64,000 bases of DNA from Oscillospiraceae bacterium (lineage in GTDB: Bacteria > Bacillota > Clostridia > Oscillospirales > CAG-272), in the NCBI GenBank assembly GCA_015063535.1, contig SVTY01000009.1, forward strand, positions 1 to 64,000, written 5' to 3'. Below the pieces are notes generated by a model. That model was not told the DNA's origin. It was given only the letters and a program-made list of their open reading frames with translations, and searched no databases. Position 1 is the first letter of the stretch. The number at the start of each line of letters is the position of its first letter. The position numbers and the translations under genes were made by a program. Below are positions 51,657 to 61,166 of the stretch, in pieces.

Positions 51657-51700
51657 GACCGAAGGGTTGCCCGTATGGGAGACTTTTTCGGTCTTTTTTT
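51657..51700 (+). terminator. Possible terminator of the TSUP pair
   Basis: GACCGAA and TTCGGTC pair across a 23-base loop, followed by seven Ts. Confidence 0.5.
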
Positions 51701-51838
51701 CGAACGATGGCGAACGATTTTTTGAAAAAGAAAATGCTCTGCGACGGAATGCGACACGTCTTTTCGCAATCATCTGCTACAATACTTATGACCGCTTGAA
51801 AAAGCGAGATCGGATGGAGAAAGGAAAGGACGGCTGAC

Positions 51839-54292
51839 ATGAACGGAAATGAAGGAAAGCTGAAGTCGGCGGCAGAAACGGAGGCACTTCCCAAAGAGGC
51901 GGTGCCGAGCAGGGAGCAGAGCGGGGAAAAAGAGAAAAAGGGCATGTCCGTTTTTTTGACGGAGCTGTTGTTCGGCGTGATGTACGCCCTGTGGGGCTAT
52001 TTGTTGGGAGGCGCCGCCTTGCCCTTTGGCGCAAAGCCTTTGGGGATCGCTCTTTTGTGCAGTGCGGACAGGAGGGTATTCTATATTTTTGCGGGGCTTT
52101 GTGTGTCGGCATGGAATACGCAGGAGAGGATATTTTTGCTTGCGGTCTATGCGGCGGCACTGCTGATTCGTATCTTGGTTCGCTTGGTTTTGGATACGCC
52201 TCGGCTCCGAGCCGATCGAGAGAGGGAGGATGCGGTAACGCTGGGGCATTTGTACCCGCTCTTTTTCTCGGAGCATCTGAGCCTGCGGATGGCAACGGCG
52301 GCAATTGCCTCTTTTGCAGTGGGACTTCGCCGCTTAGCGGTGGGTGGCTTTTTGTACTATGATCTGTACGGAACCCTGTTGGCAATTTTAGTGGCACCTG
52401 TGGCGGTGCTGTTGTTTACCGGGTTTTTTGGAGAAAAAAGTACCAATCTCTACCGTCGCTTGAGCGGATTTTTGGCGATTGCCTTTGCGTTGATCTGGGC
52501 AACGAGGTCGATCACGCTCTACGGCGTTTCCGCCTCTGTATTTGGATGTATGTTCGTTACCCTGTATCTGACAAGAAAGCAGGGGATCGTGGTGGGGGTT
52601 CTGACGGGAACGATTTGCGGACTTGCCGTATCGCCGAGTCTGGCTCCGCTGTTTGCCTTTGCGGCACTTTCCGCAGGCCTTTTGTACGGCGTATCGGTTC
52701 TGTTTGCGGCGACCGCCGCCTTTTCGGCGGGGCTGTCGTGGGGGATCTATGTGAATGGGCTGGGAGCCTTGAACGGGCTGTTGGGCGGATTGCTGACGGC
52801 GGCGGTGCTGTTTGTGGTGCTGGACAAGCTGTTTTTTACCGTGGCGGAATCGGCAGAGGAGGAAGCGGCTGTTGCCCCCGCCGTTGCGGAGGAGGTAGCG
52901 CTTGTCTGTTCTCCCGAGGGTGGTCCGTCGGAGGACAGTCTGCGGTTGGATGACACCAATCGGCGGATCAAGCAGCTATGCGAGAGCTTTTCCTCACTGT
53001 CCGAGGTGTTTTATGCGTTGAGTCGGAAGATGCAGACGCCGGGCGCCGCCGATCTGCGGCAGATCTGCGACAATGCCTTTGATGTGTCCTGTACCGGCTG
53101 TCCCGATCGCTCGGTGTGCTGGTCGGAGCGGTATCATCAGACCTGTGCGGAGGTAGGAAATCTGAGCGCTTTGCTTCATCGGAACGGACATTTGACGCAG
53201 AGTGATCTGCCCGAGGGGATGGCATCTCGATGCGGACGGAGCAAGGATATTCTTGAGGCCATCAATCACAATACCGCCATGCACCAAAAGCAGATCTTGC
53301 AGGGAGACCGAACCGAGATCTTTGCACTGGATTACGGAGCACTGTCCGATCTGTTGTCGGCATCTATGGTGTGTCGGGATGAGGATTATGCCTCCGAACC
53401 GACACTGACCGAACAGCTGTGCGCCGCTTTGACCGAACAGAAGCTGTCGCTACGGGGCGCACGGGTATACGGCGACCGTCGCAGACGGGTGACGGTGTGC
53501 GGGGACGATCGGGAGGCACTGATGCGGGAGCGGGATGCGATCGAGAAGACGGTGTGTCGGGTCTGTCCCTTTCCCGTGGAGGCGGGTGTGCTGACGGATC
53601 GGGAGCTTCCGACCTTGGAATTTACCGAGGCTCTTCGGCTGACGGCGGTGTGTGCAGGACGGAATTGCCTCGCCGACGGAGAGGAAAAATATTGCGGAGA
53701 CACCACGGGAATGTTCCGCCGATCGGACGGATTCTTTTATGCCTTGATCAGCGACGGCATGGGCTCGGGCCGGGAGGCGGCGCTGACCTCCGGGGTCAGC
53801 GGTCTGTTTTTGCGGCGGCTGTTGGAGGCGGGGGCATCCTGTGAGACGACCCTCGGGATGCTGAACGGATTTTTGAGGAATCGGGGCAGCGGAAGCCTAC
53901 ACGAATGCTCCGCAACGGTCGATCTGATGGAATTGGATCTGCTGGGCGGCAAGGCATCCTTTTACAAAAGCGGAGCGGCTCCCACTTATGTGTTCCGAAA
54001 CGGAAGCCTGTTCAAGCTTCGCTCTCATACCGTACCAGTGGGGATCATCCGAGAGCTGGACACTCGCCGTATCGGATTTGATGTTAGCTCGGGCGATGTC
54101 ATCGTGATGGTCAGCGACGGTGTGACAAGGGGCAAGGAGGAATGCCCCTGGCTCTTTGATCTGCTTCGCAGTCAGGGGGAGACAGCCGCTCCCGACCGTC
54201 TTGCCGATCTGATCGTCAAATACGCCAAGAATGAGGGTGCCTGTGATGACATTTCGGTTTTGGTTATCAAACTGAAGGAAGTGGATGTATAA
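51839..54292 (+). CDS. spoIIE: Stage II sporulation protein E (PP2C phosphatase)
   Basis: An 817-residue protein: about ten membrane segments in the first ~340 residues, a central region with the cysteine cluster CTGCPDRSVCW, and a C-terminal PP2C domain (FYALISDGMGSGREAALTS ... DVIVMVSDGVTRG ... DDISVLVIKL). SpoIIE dephosphorylates SpoIIAA to release sigma-F in the forespore and also acts at the asymmetric septum. Its presence is the strongest sign that the organism sporulates. TACAAT lies at 51776-51781, but no matching -35 or sigma-H pattern is clear. Ends at a terminator shared with lepA. Confidence 0.95.
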   Translation: MNGNEGKLKSAAETEALPKEAVPSREQSGEKEKKGMSVFLTELLFGVMYALWGYLLGGAALPFGAKPLGIALLCSADRRVFYIFAGLCVSAWNTQERIFLLAVYAAALLIRILVRLVLDTPRLRADREREDAVTLGHLYPLFFSEHLSLRMATAAIASFAVGLRRLAVGGFLYYDLYGTLLAILVAPVAVLLFTGFFGEKSTNLYRRLSGFLAIAFALIWATRSITLYGVSASVFGCMFVTLYLTRKQGIVVGVLTGTICGLAVSPSLAPLFAFAALSAGLLYGVSVLFAATAAFSAGLSWGIYVNGLGALNGLLGGLLTAAVLFVVLDKLFFTVAESAEEEAAVAPAVAEEVALVCSPEGGPSEDSLRLDDTNRRIKQLCESFSSLSEVFYALSRKMQTPGAADLRQICDNAFDVSCTGCPDRSVCWSERYHQTCAEVGNLSALLHRNGHLTQSDLPEGMASRCGRSKDILEAINHNTAMHQKQILQGDRTEIFALDYGALSDLLSASMVCRDEDYASEPTLTEQLCAALTEQKLSLRGARVYGDRRRRVTVCGDDREALMRERDAIEKTVCRVCPFPVEAGVLTDRELPTLEFTEALRLTAVCAGRNCLADGEEKYCGDTTGMFRRSDGFFYALISDGMGSGREAALTSGVSGLFLRRLLEAGASCETTLGMLNGFLRNRGSGSLHECSATVDLMELDLLGGKASFYKSGAAPTYVFRNGSLFKLRSHTVPVGIIRELDTRRIGFDVSSGDVIVMVSDGVTRGKEECPWLFDLLRSQGETAAPDRLADLIVKYAKNEGACDDISVLVIKLKEVDV

Positions 54293-54295
54293 AAA

Positions 54296-54334
54296 GAAAA
54301 GCACAGAATGCCGATCGGCATTCTGTGCTTTTTT
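54296..54334. terminator. Bidirectional terminator between spoIIE and lepA
   Basis: AAAAGCACAGAATGCCGA and TCGGCATTCTGTGCTTTT form an 18-bp perfect stem, followed by Ts on both strands. Confidence 0.9.
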
Positions 54335-54350
54335 CACATATAGAGAAAGA

Positions 54351-56171
54351 TCAGTTGTCGTCATCCAGCTTGAGGACAGCCATGAAGGCTTCGGGAGAGA
54401 CCTGCACCGAGCCGAGCTGGCGCATCTTCTTTTTACCCTCCTTCTGCTTTTCCAAGAGCTTCTTCTTTCGGGTGATATCGCCACCGTAGCACTTGGCAAG
54501 CACATCCTTTCGCATTGCCTTGACCGTCTCTCTGGCGATGATCTTGGAGCCGATGGCGGCTTGGATCGGAACCTCAAAGAGCTGACGGGGAATGTTATCC
54601 TTCAGCTTCTCGGCGATCTTACGTGCCCGTCCGTACGCCTTTTCCTCGTGGACGATGAAGGACAGGGCATCCACCTGCTCTCCGTTGAGCAGAAAATCTA
54701 GCTTGACCAGCTTACTGGGGACATATTCGCCCAGCTCATAGTCTAAGGAGGCGTAGCCTCGAGAGCGGCTTTTCAAGGCATCGAAGAAATCGTAAATGAT
54801 CTCGTTGAGGGGTAGGTCATAGTGAAGCTCCACTCGGGCGGTATCAATGTATTTCATATCGAGAAAGACCCCCCGTCTGTCCTGACACAGATCCATCAGT
54901 CCGCCCACGTACTCGGTGGGGGTGATGATATTTGCCCGAACCAGAGGCTCATAGGCGACCTCGATCTCGTCGGCGGGAGGGTAGTTGGACGGATTGTCGA
55001 TCCGAACCATTTCACCGCCCTTACGCTTGATCTCATAAATGACCGAAGGGGCGGTGGTGATCAGATCCAGATTGAACTCTCTCTCCAACCGTTCTTCGAT
55101 GATCTCCATATGGAGCAGACCCAAAAATCCGCAACGGAAGCCAAAGCCCAGTGCCACGGAGGTCTCGGGCTCGAATACCAGAGCCGCATCGTTCAGCTGA
55201 AGCTTGTCCAAGGCATCCCGCAGATCTCCGTAGCGGGCGCCGTCGGCGGGGTAAATACCTGCATAGACCATGGGCTGTACCGCCTTAAAGCCGGGGAGTG
55301 CCTCGGCGGTGGGTGTGGTATCTGATGTGACGGTGTCACCGACACGGGTATCTCCCACGCTCTTGATGGAGGCGGTGAGATAGCCCACCTCTCCTGCCGA
55401 AAGGCTGTCTGCCTTTTGCAGTCCGAAGGGGGTCATATAGCCCACGTCCACCACGTCAAAGGTGGCACCGTTGCTCATCAGACGGATCCTGTCCCCGCTT
55501 CGCACCGAGCCGTCAAAGACCCGCACGTTGACCACCACGCCGAGATAGCTGTCATAGTAGGAGTCAAAGATCAATGCCTTCAGAGGGGCGGTCTCGTCTC
55601 CCGACGGAGCGGGAACCTGCTCTACCACCGCCCGAAGCACCTGCTCGATATTCAAGCCTGTTTTTGCCGAGACGGCGGGACAGTCCTCGGCGGGAATGCC
55701 GATGATATCCTCGATCTCGCCTCGCACACGGTCGATATCGGCAGAGGGCAGGTCGATCTTATTGATAACGGGAATGATCTCCAGATCGGCATCCACGGCG
55801 AGATAGGCATTTGCCAAGGTCTGCGCCTCGATGCCTTGGGTGGCATCCACCACCAACAGCGCTCCGTCGCAGGCGTTGAGAGAGCGGGATACCTCATAAT
55901 TGAAGTCTACATGCCCGGGGGTGTCGATGAGATTGAGCTGATAGACCTCGCCGTCCTCGGCGGTATAATGCAACCGAACGGCGCGTGCCTTGATGGTAAT
56001 GCCCCTCTCCCGTTCCAGCTCCATACTATCCAACAGCTGCTCCTCCATCTCTCTTGCCGAGACGGTATCGGTGGCTTCCAGAATGCGGTCTGCCAGTGTG
56101 GACTTTCCGTGGTCGATATGGGCGATGATCGAAAAATTTCGTATATGCGTTTGCTTTTGACTGTTTGTCAT
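54351..56171 (-). CDS. lepA: Elongation factor 4 (LepA)
   Basis: A 606-residue GTPase that acts on the ribosome, helping recover stalled or mistranslocated complexes and initiation. GTPase motifs are [14 protein letters not shown] (P-loop), DTPGHVDF (switch II) and NKIDLPSA; the unique LepA C-terminal domain ends near [26 protein letters not shown]. Length is exactly in the family range. ACGGAG lies before the ATG. Confidence 0.97.
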   Translation of the reverse strand: MTNSQKQTHIRNFSIIAHIDHGKSTLADRILEATDTVSAREMEEQLLDSMELERERGITIKARAVRLHYTAEDGEVYQLNLIDTPGHVDFNYEVSRSLNACDGALLVVDATQGIEAQTLANAYLAVDADLEIIPVINKIDLPSADIDRVRGEIEDIIGIPAEDCPAVSAKTGLNIEQVLRAVVEQVPAPSGDETAPLKALIFDSYYDSYLGVVVNVRVFDGSVRSGDRIRLMSNGATFDVVDVGYMTPFGLQKADSLSAGEVGYLTASIKSVGDTRVGDTVTSDTTPTAEALPGFKAVQPMVYAGIYPADGARYGDLRDALDKLQLNDAALVFEPETSVALGFGFRCGFLGLLHMEIIEERLEREFNLDLITTAPSVIYEIKRKGGEMVRIDNPSNYPPADEIEVAYEPLVRANIITPTEYVGGLMDLCQDRRGVFLDMKYIDTARVELHYDLPLNEIIYDFFDALKSRSRGYASLDYELGEYVPSKLVKLDFLLNGEQVDALSFIVHEEKAYGRARKIAEKLKDNIPRQLFEVPIQAAIGSKIIARETVKAMRKDVLAKCYGGDITRKKKLLEKQKEGKKKMRQLGSVQVSPEAFMAVLKLDDDN

Positions 56172-56219
56172 ATTTTACTCCGTAAGCATGTAATTCTTTA
56201 TAAGGGTACCTTAACTAAT

Positions 56220-56248
56220 ATTATATAATATTTTGCTTTTTTTCACAA
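56220..56248 (-). promoter_or_regulatory. Promoter of lepA
   Basis: TTGTGA (56243-56248), 17 bases and TATAAT (56220-56225) on the minus strand. Confidence 0.65.
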
Positions 56249-56314
56249 GTAGGTTTTTGAAAAAAATTCAAAAAGAGAGGGGAATGGGCAAAAAAATCCG
56301 AAAAAATGCAAAAT

Positions 56315-56378
56315 CAGCAATATTTGTCTTGAATAAAATCGAACTTGACTTGAATTTTCGGAGAATTTGGCTTATAAT
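56315..56378 (+). promoter_or_regulatory. Promoter with shared upstream block (sugar regulon copy 2)
   Basis: CAGCAATATTTGTCT (56315-56329), 15 bases, TTGACTTGAA (56345-56354), 18 bases, TATAAT (56373-56378). Block sequences and spacings equal those at 25843-25906. The -35 is TTGAAT within TTGACTTGAAT, 17 bases from the -10. Confidence 0.7.
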
Positions 56379-56426
56379 GACAGTGTATTCTACATAGAGT
56401 GCGATGAATAGGGAAGGAGCATCACT

Positions 56427-57494
56427 ATGAGTATGAACAAAAAACGAGTTGCCGTGATCGGATACGGCGGAATGGGCGGATGGCATGTAAAGCATCTGCT
56501 GGCGAGCGATGTCTGCGAGCTGGCGGGTATTTGTGATAGTAAGGAAGAGAGAAGAGCGTTGGCTCGGGAAAGGGGACTGCATGTATATGAGTCCTTTGAG
56601 GCGGTGCTTGCCGATCCCACGGTGGATCTGCTGACCCTTGCCGTTCCCAATGAGCTGCATATGCCGATGGCGGTGCAGGCGATGGAGGCGGGAAAAAATG
56701 TGATCTCCGAGAAGCCCGTTACGATGAGCTCTGAGGATCTGCAAAGGATGATCGACACGTCCGATCGCACCGGCAAGCTCTTTACCGTGCATCAGAATCG
56801 CCGTTGGGACTGCGATTATCTGATGATGAAGCAGGCGTATGCCTCCGGCGAGCTGGGTGAGGTGTTCGGCGTAGAATCCCGCATTCAGGGGTCTCGAGGA
56901 ATCCCCGGAGACTGGCGAGGTAAGAAGGAGCATGGCGGCGGTATGATCCTTGACTGGGGCGTTCATCTGATCGACCAGATGCTGGGTATCGTATATGATC
57001 GCAAGATCGAGAAGGTATATTGTCGCTGTGATCACATTACCAATTATGAGGTGGATGACGGATTCAAGCTCGATTTGTATTTTGAGGGCGATCTGACGGC
57101 GCGGATTGAGGTGGGAACCTCTCACTTCGTTTCCATGCCTCGCTTTTATATGACAGGAACCAACGGTAGCGCCATCATTCAAAACTGGCAGGAAAATTGC
57201 CGTGTGGTTTGCTGTAAGAACTGGGAAGAGAAGGATGTCATTCCCGTGGTTACCGCAGCGGGCTTGACCAAGACGATGGCCCCCAGAGACGAAAAGACGA
57301 TCTCCGAGCACGAAATTGTGCGTCCCGAGTCCGATGTGCATAACTTCTACCGCAATGTTTGCCGTGCCTTGGACGGTAAGGAGGAGCAGATCGTGACCCA
57401 TGCGCAGGTCATGCGTGTCATGAAGATCATGGAGGCTGCCTTCCGCTCCGACGAGTTGGGTACGCCCGTTGCCATCGACGACAAGATTTGCTAA
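56427..57494 (+). CDS. Gfo/Idh/MocA family oxidoreductase
   Basis: A 355-residue NAD(P)-dependent sugar dehydrogenase. The Rossmann motif is VAVIGYGGMGGWH (residues ~8-20) and the family motif is SEKPVTM near 95. The C-terminal domain contains GGGMILDWGVHLIDQML, with the Asp-His pair used in catalysis by the family. It shares a promoter element with the operon at 25943, so the two probably serve one pathway. AAGGAG precedes the start; a second ATG two codons on is possible. Confidence 0.9.
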   Translation: MSMNKKRVAVIGYGGMGGWHVKHLLASDVCELAGICDSKEERRALARERGLHVYESFEAVLADPTVDLLTLAVPNELHMPMAVQAMEAGKNVISEKPVTMSSEDLQRMIDTSDRTGKLFTVHQNRRWDCDYLMMKQAYASGELGEVFGVESRIQGSRGIPGDWRGKKEHGGGMILDWGVHLIDQMLGIVYDRKIEKVYCRCDHITNYEVDDGFKLDLYFEGDLTARIEVGTSHFVSMPRFYMTGTNGSAIIQNWQENCRVVCCKNWEEKDVIPVVTAAGLTKTMAPRDEKTISEHEIVRPESDVHNFYRNVCRALDGKEEQIVTHAQVMRVMKIMEAAFRSDELGTPVAIDDKIC

Positions 57495-57505
57495 TCACCA
57501 AATAT

Positions 57506-57570
57506 AGTCCTCCCTCATACTATGATATCGAAGGGCAACAGCCCTCGATATTACAAGGGAGGACTTTTTT
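57506..57570 (+). promoter_or_regulatory. Long hairpin that ends in a T run and hides the next ribosome site
   Basis: Outer stem AGTCCTCCCT (57506-57515) with AGGGAGGACT (57556-57565) encloses an inner stem ATATCGA-GGGC/GCCCTCGATAT (57525-57551) with an AACA loop. TTTTTT follows, then the ATG of the small gene. The structure works as an intrinsic terminator for the upstream gene and also buries GGGAGG, the ribosome site of the peptide gene. Confidence 0.8.
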
Positions 57571-57663
57571 ATGAATAACTGTCTGTGCAACCTGTTCGAC
57601 GATAACTGGATCTGGCTGATCATCATTGCTTTGCTGATCATCTTCTGCTGCTGCGGCGGCTGA
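57571..57663 (+). CDS. 30-residue Cys-rich hydrophobic peptide (YjcZ-like)
   Basis: A short gene with GGGAGG 9 bases before the ATG and a terminator after it. The peptide begins MNNCLCNLFDD, has one membrane-spanning stretch (WIWLIIIALLIIF) and ends CCCGG. The layout resembles the small YjcZ/sporulation-membrane peptides of Bacilli and Clostridia, some of them made in sporulating cells. Five cysteines in 30 residues is striking. Similarity is by pattern only. Confidence 0.75.
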   Translation: MNNCLCNLFDDNWIWLIIIALLIIFCCCGG

Positions 57664-57672
57664 GACCGAAGA

Positions 57673-57704
57673 AACAGGGGTGCCTCCTTGGGGGCACCCC
57701 TGTT
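57673..57704. terminator. Terminator after the peptide gene
   Basis: AACAGGGGTGCC and GGCACCCCTGTT form a 12-bp stem, then CTTT. It also lies just past the stop of the convergent murE-like gene. Confidence 0.85.
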
Positions 57705-57706
57705 CT

Positions 57707-59194
57707 TTATGCTTGGGATTGCAGGCAGAATTGTCGGATGATCTCGGTCTCGCTGAATTCCTCCCGCACGCCGCAGACGATCTGGTAGGATTCGTGTCCT
57801 TTGCCCGCCAGCAGAATGATATCCCCCTTTTCCGCATGGGAAAGGGCATATTCGATCGCTTTTTTGCGGTCGGCGATGGCAACGTAGGGACAGGCACCGT
57901 TGGTGAAGTAGGTGGCGATCTCGCTGATGATCGCCGATGGCGCTTCTCGGTCGGGATTATCGGAGGTGAGGATACAGAAGTCGGCATCCCGTGCCGCCAC
58001 CAGCCCCAGCTCCGCACGGCGGATCTGTGTCCGCCCACCCACCGAGCCGAACAGACAGATCAGCCGTTTCGGCTCATACGCCCGCAGGGCTTGCAGTGCC
58101 GCCTTCAGGCTGACGCCGTTGTGGGCATAGTCAATGACCGCTGTCGCCCCACTGGGAAGCTCATGGGTCTCAAACCGTCCCTTGATGCGGATATTCTTCA
58201 GCTTTTCGGCTGCTTCCTCCGGGGTCAACCCCATACGGGAGCAAACGGCAATGGCTGTCATGGCGTTATACACGCTGAATTCTCCCGGAAATGCCACCGA
58301 AACAGGAATACTTTTGGCTCCGTATGTACAGGTGAAGCTGACACCGATCTGCCCGGGAGAGCGGAAATAGGTGATCTCGTCGGCACAAAAGTCCGCTCCC
58401 TTTCGCAGAGAGACACCGATCTTTTCGCAACGGTTGCCGCTGATCATTTCCTCGGCGTATTCGTCATCCGCATTGTAGACGATCTGCTCGGCACCGTAGT
58501 CGGTGAACAGGGAATGCTTACAGCATTTGTAGTCGTCAAAGTCGGGATGCTCATGCTCGCCGATGTGGTCGGGCGACAGGTTGGTAAAAATACAGATCTT
58601 GAACCGAATACCGTGAACCCGTGCCATCTTCAATGCCTGAGAGGAGACCTCCATGACCAATGTCCGCACGCCGGCGTTCAGCATTTTTCGCATATAGAAA
58701 TGCAGATCGTAGCTTTCGGGGGTGGTGTTGACCGTACCGAAGGCATACTCCTTGAAATAAATTCCGTTGGAGCCGATGTAGCCTGTAGGGATCCCGCCCG
58801 CATTAAGGGCGTGATAGATCATCAGAGAGGAGGTGGTCTTTCCCTTGGTTCCCGTGACGCCGATGACGGTCATCTCGTCGGCGGGGTTGCCGAAGAAGGC
58901 GGCAGACAGGCGGGCAAGAGCAATTCGGGTGTTGGGGGTAACGATCACAAAGGCATCGTCGGGAAGCCGTACGGGATGCTCGATCACAAAAACGCGACAC
59001 ATCCGATTGTACGCCGTCCGTGCATAGTCATGCCCGTCGGTGAGAGAGCCGGAGATGCAGACAAAGAGCGAGTCAGAGCCTGCTTTTCGGGAGTCGCTGC
59101 ACAGAGACAGCACCTCCGTCTGCTCGGGATCCAACCCCGAGCGGTTGATCACCTCGGTAAACGGGATGACCTTCATCAATTCACTCAGCAACAT
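57707..59194 (-). CDS. murE: MurE-like UDP-MurNAc-dipeptide ligase
   Basis: A 495-residue Mur ligase that adds the third stem residue to UDP-MurNAc-Ala-Glu. Visible are GVTGTKGKTTSSLM (ATP loop), NTTPESYDLH, EVSSQALKM, FTNLSPDHIGEHEHPDFDDY and IDYAHNGVSL. The substrate motif, DNPR in meso-diaminopimelate enzymes, is DNPDRE here, so the added amino acid is uncertain; Lys, another residue or an unusual branch are possible. It is last in an operon with a racemase, which it overlaps by 10 bases. Confidence 0.88.
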   Translation of the reverse strand: MLLSELMKVIPFTEVINRSGLDPEQTEVLSLCSDSRKAGSDSLFVCISGSLTDGHDYARTAYNRMCRVFVIEHPVRLPDDAFVIVTPNTRIALARLSAAFFGNPADEMTVIGVTGTKGKTTSSLMIYHALNAGGIPTGYIGSNGIYFKEYAFGTVNTTPESYDLHFYMRKMLNAGVRTLVMEVSSQALKMARVHGIRFKICIFTNLSPDHIGEHEHPDFDDYKCCKHSLFTDYGAEQIVYNADDEYAEEMISGNRCEKIGVSLRKGADFCADEITYFRSPGQIGVSFTCTYGAKSIPVSVAFPGEFSVYNAMTAIAVCSRMGLTPEEAAEKLKNIRIKGRFETHELPSGATAVIDYAHNGVSLKAALQALRAYEPKRLICLFGSVGGRTQIRRAELGLVAARDADFCILTSDNPDREAPSAIISEIATYFTNGACPYVAIADRKKAIEYALSHAEKGDIILLAGKGHESYQIVCGVREEFSETEIIRQFCLQSQA

Positions 59195-59940
59195 ATCGCA
59201 GTTCCTTTCATAGGAAAAAATTTCATCAATCGGTCGTCAAAGCCCACAGGCTCCTTGCCGCACAGGCGGAGACAGGCGCAGGCGAGAACCTCCAGGGAGT
59301 CGGTCAGCTCCTCCCCCAAGCCAAGATCCCGTTTCAGCAGGGAAAGCTCGGTACAGCCGAGGATCACCGTGTCACACCCCCGATGGCGGAGCTTGTCCGC
59401 AATGCGGAGAAAGGGCTCTTTTTCGGCGGGTCTTCCTTGCTTGATCTGCTCGTAGATCATGTGGGAGATCACCGCTTGATCCTCCGAGTCACAGGTAACA
59501 TAGTCCAGTCCTACACGGCGGCAGACCTGTTCATAAGCACCTGAGGCGACGGTCCCCTCCGTGGCGAGAACGCCCACACGGCGGAAGCCGCAAAAGCGGC
59601 AAAAGTCTGCGGTCTGGTCGATGATGTTGATAACGGGAACCTCCGAGACGGCAGACAGACGGTCATAAAAATGGTGCGCTGTATTGCAGGGAATGGCGAT
59701 GAGGGAGGCGCCTGCTTCGATCAGCCGACGAACCTCCGCCTGCATGGCGGGGACGGGGTCGGCACAGGAGCGCCCCAAAATAAAATCGGTGCGGTCGGGG
59801 GTATCGGCACGGGAGGAAAGCAGGAAATTCAGATGATCCTGATCCTTTGCGGCTTGGGTGTGAGCGGTCAGAAGCTCACAAAACCGAATGCCGGACATGG
59901 GACCCAGTCCCCCGAGGATCCCGAGAGTTTTTGTATTCAT
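59185..59940 (-). CDS. Aspartate/glutamate racemase family protein
   Basis: A 251-residue PLP-independent racemase. The two active-site cysteines are visible in IAIPCNTAHHF and VILGCTELSLL; the N-terminus is LGILGGLGPMSGI. Family members racemise Asp, Glu or related acids for wall or D-amino-acid supply. It overlaps the murE-like gene and follows an unknown gene by 3 bases, so a cell-wall role is likely. Confidence 0.88.
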   Translation of the reverse strand: MNTKTLGILGGLGPMSGIRFCELLTAHTQAAKDQDHLNFLLSSRADTPDRTDFILGRSCADPVPAMQAEVRRLIEAGASLIAIPCNTAHHFYDRLSAVSEVPVINIIDQTADFCRFCGFRRVGVLATEGTVASGAYEQVCRRVGLDYVTCDSEDQAVISHMIYEQIKQGRPAEKEPFLRIADKLRHRGCDTVILGCTELSLLKRDLGLGEELTDSLEVLACACLRLCGKEPVGFDDRLMKFFPMKGTAICC

Positions 59941-59943
59941 TCT

Positions 59944-60360
59944 TCAAAGCACCTTTCCGAGAGATAAGACCGTGCGAGGGGCGGAGGCAAGCAGACGGCA
60001 CGGTTCTGTCAGGATAAAGCGGCTTTCCAGCTCCCGACAGTAGGGAGAAAGAAGTGTGCGCTGTCCGTCGCTTAAAAGCACCAGCAGGAGCAGACTATCC
60101 TCGCTGTGATCGGCAAGGTCGATCAGCTGTTCGGTAAAAAGCCGTCCGTCCTCCGCCGACATCAGCTCCAAAAAGCCGCATCCGGGATGGAGGCGATCCC
60201 ACAGACTGACACGGGTTCCACAGAGGAGGGAGGACATCCCGTAGTGTAGCCGCAGACGCAGCGCCAGACGGTGCGCAGCAAAACCGTTTCCCAAGATCAC
60301 GGGAAGGACAGCCTCGCTCAGCAATTCTTTTGGTATGTGTTCCGCTTGCGGATTTGCCAT
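59944..60360 (-). CDS. Unknown protein of the murE-like/racemase operon
   Basis: A 138-residue protein starting MANPQAEHIPKELL. A glycine-rich turn (VILGNGFAAHRLALRLRLHYG) suggests a Rossmann-like nucleotide-binding beginning, but the protein is too short for a full enzyme. GGAGGG lies next to the ATG. No family recognised. First gene of the operon. Confidence 0.65.
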   Translation of the reverse strand: MANPQAEHIPKELLSEAVLPVILGNGFAAHRLALRLRLHYGMSSLLCGTRVSLWDRLHPGCGFLELMSAEDGRLFTEQLIDLADHSEDSLLLLVLLSDGQRTLLSPYCRELESRFILTEPCRLLASAPRTVLSLGKVL

Positions 60361-60396
60361 GAGCCCTCCTGCTTTTCTGTACGGTTATGATGGGGG

Positions 60397-60434
60397 AAGT
60401 GTTTCGACAAACACTTCTGTCATTCTATATTGTA
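60397..60434 (-). promoter_or_regulatory. Probable promoter -10 and hairpin of the murE-like operon
   Basis: On the minus strand TACAAT (60429-60434) is followed 12 bases later by AAGTGTTT-cgac-AAACACTT (60397-60416), a perfect 8-bp hairpin at the likely transcript start. No good -35 is seen, so an activator may be needed. Confidence 0.4.
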
Positions 60435-60488
60435 ACATAAAATCACAAAAAAATAAATAGGATATGCAAGAATATTTCAAAAAAACTA

Positions 60489-60517
60489 TTGAAAAATTCT
60501 TGGAAATTGATTATAAT
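60489..60517 (+). promoter_or_regulatory. Promoter of the GNAT-manA-pyk operon
   Basis: TTGAAA (60489-60494), 17 bases, TATAAT (60512-60517). Confidence 0.75.
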
Positions 60518-60551
60518 GGTATGGATTGAAAATCAACGAAAGGGGAGCGGC

Positions 60552-61148
60552 ATGAAACGAGAAACGATTTGTAAAATTTTTTCCGATCTTCCCACCCTGC
60601 ATACGCCTCGTTTGCTCCTTCGTCCCATGCGGGTATCGGATGCCGAGGATATGTTTTGCTATGCCTGTCGGGAGGATGTGACCACCTATCTGCTTTGGTC
60701 TCCTCATCCGTCAATGCGGTATACGGAGGATTATCTGCGGTACATTCAGGGACGGTATTCGCTGGGAGAATTTTACGATTGGGCGGTGGTGGAAAAGGAA
60801 AGCCGCCGCATGATCGGTACCTGCGGCTTTACCCGATTCGAGTTGCCGCACAATAGCGGAGAGCTGGGGTATGTTCTGAATCCCGAATATCACGGAAGGG
60901 GATACGGCACCGAGGCGGCGGACAGAGTGCTTCGCTTTGGCTTTGAGGTGCTGAAGCTCCATCGGATCGAAGCCAAATTTATGCAGGGAAATGAAGCATC
61001 GTTGCATGTAATGGAAAAGCTTGGCATGACCCTTGAGGGGTACCGACGGGAGGGAATGCTGGTGAAAAGCTCCTATCGAACCATCGGCGTTTGCTCGATC
61101 CTGCGCCACGAGTTCGAGGCGGGAAGGCATCGTCGGGATAATTTGTAG
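60552..61148 (+). CDS. GNAT family N-acetyltransferase (RimJ/RimL-like)
   Basis: A 198-residue acetyltransferase of the RimJ/RimL subgroup. Visible are TPRLLLRPMRVSDAEDMF at the N-terminus, ELGYVLNPEYHGRGYGTEAADRVL (acetyl-CoA site Q/RxxGxG/A) and NEASLHVMEKLGMTLEGYRREGM. Substrates range from ribosomal proteins to small amines. The ATG at 60552 is supported by AAGGGGAG. First gene of an operon with manA and pyk. Confidence 0.9.
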   Translation: MKRETICKIFSDLPTLHTPRLLLRPMRVSDAEDMFCYACREDVTTYLLWSPHPSMRYTEDYLRYIQGRYSLGEFYDWAVVEKESRRMIGTCGFTRFELPHNSGELGYVLNPEYHGRGYGTEAADRVLRFGFEVLKLHRIEAKFMQGNEASLHVMEKLGMTLEGYRREGMLVKSSYRTIGVCSILRHEFEAGRHRRDNL

Positions 61149-61166
61149 AAAAGAGGAAATACTATT

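Noticed and set aside
51760-51838. Sigma-H or Spo0A-type promoter before spoIIE
   Set aside because: Only a TACAAT is visible; neither a sigma-H pattern nor a clear 0A box could be supported.
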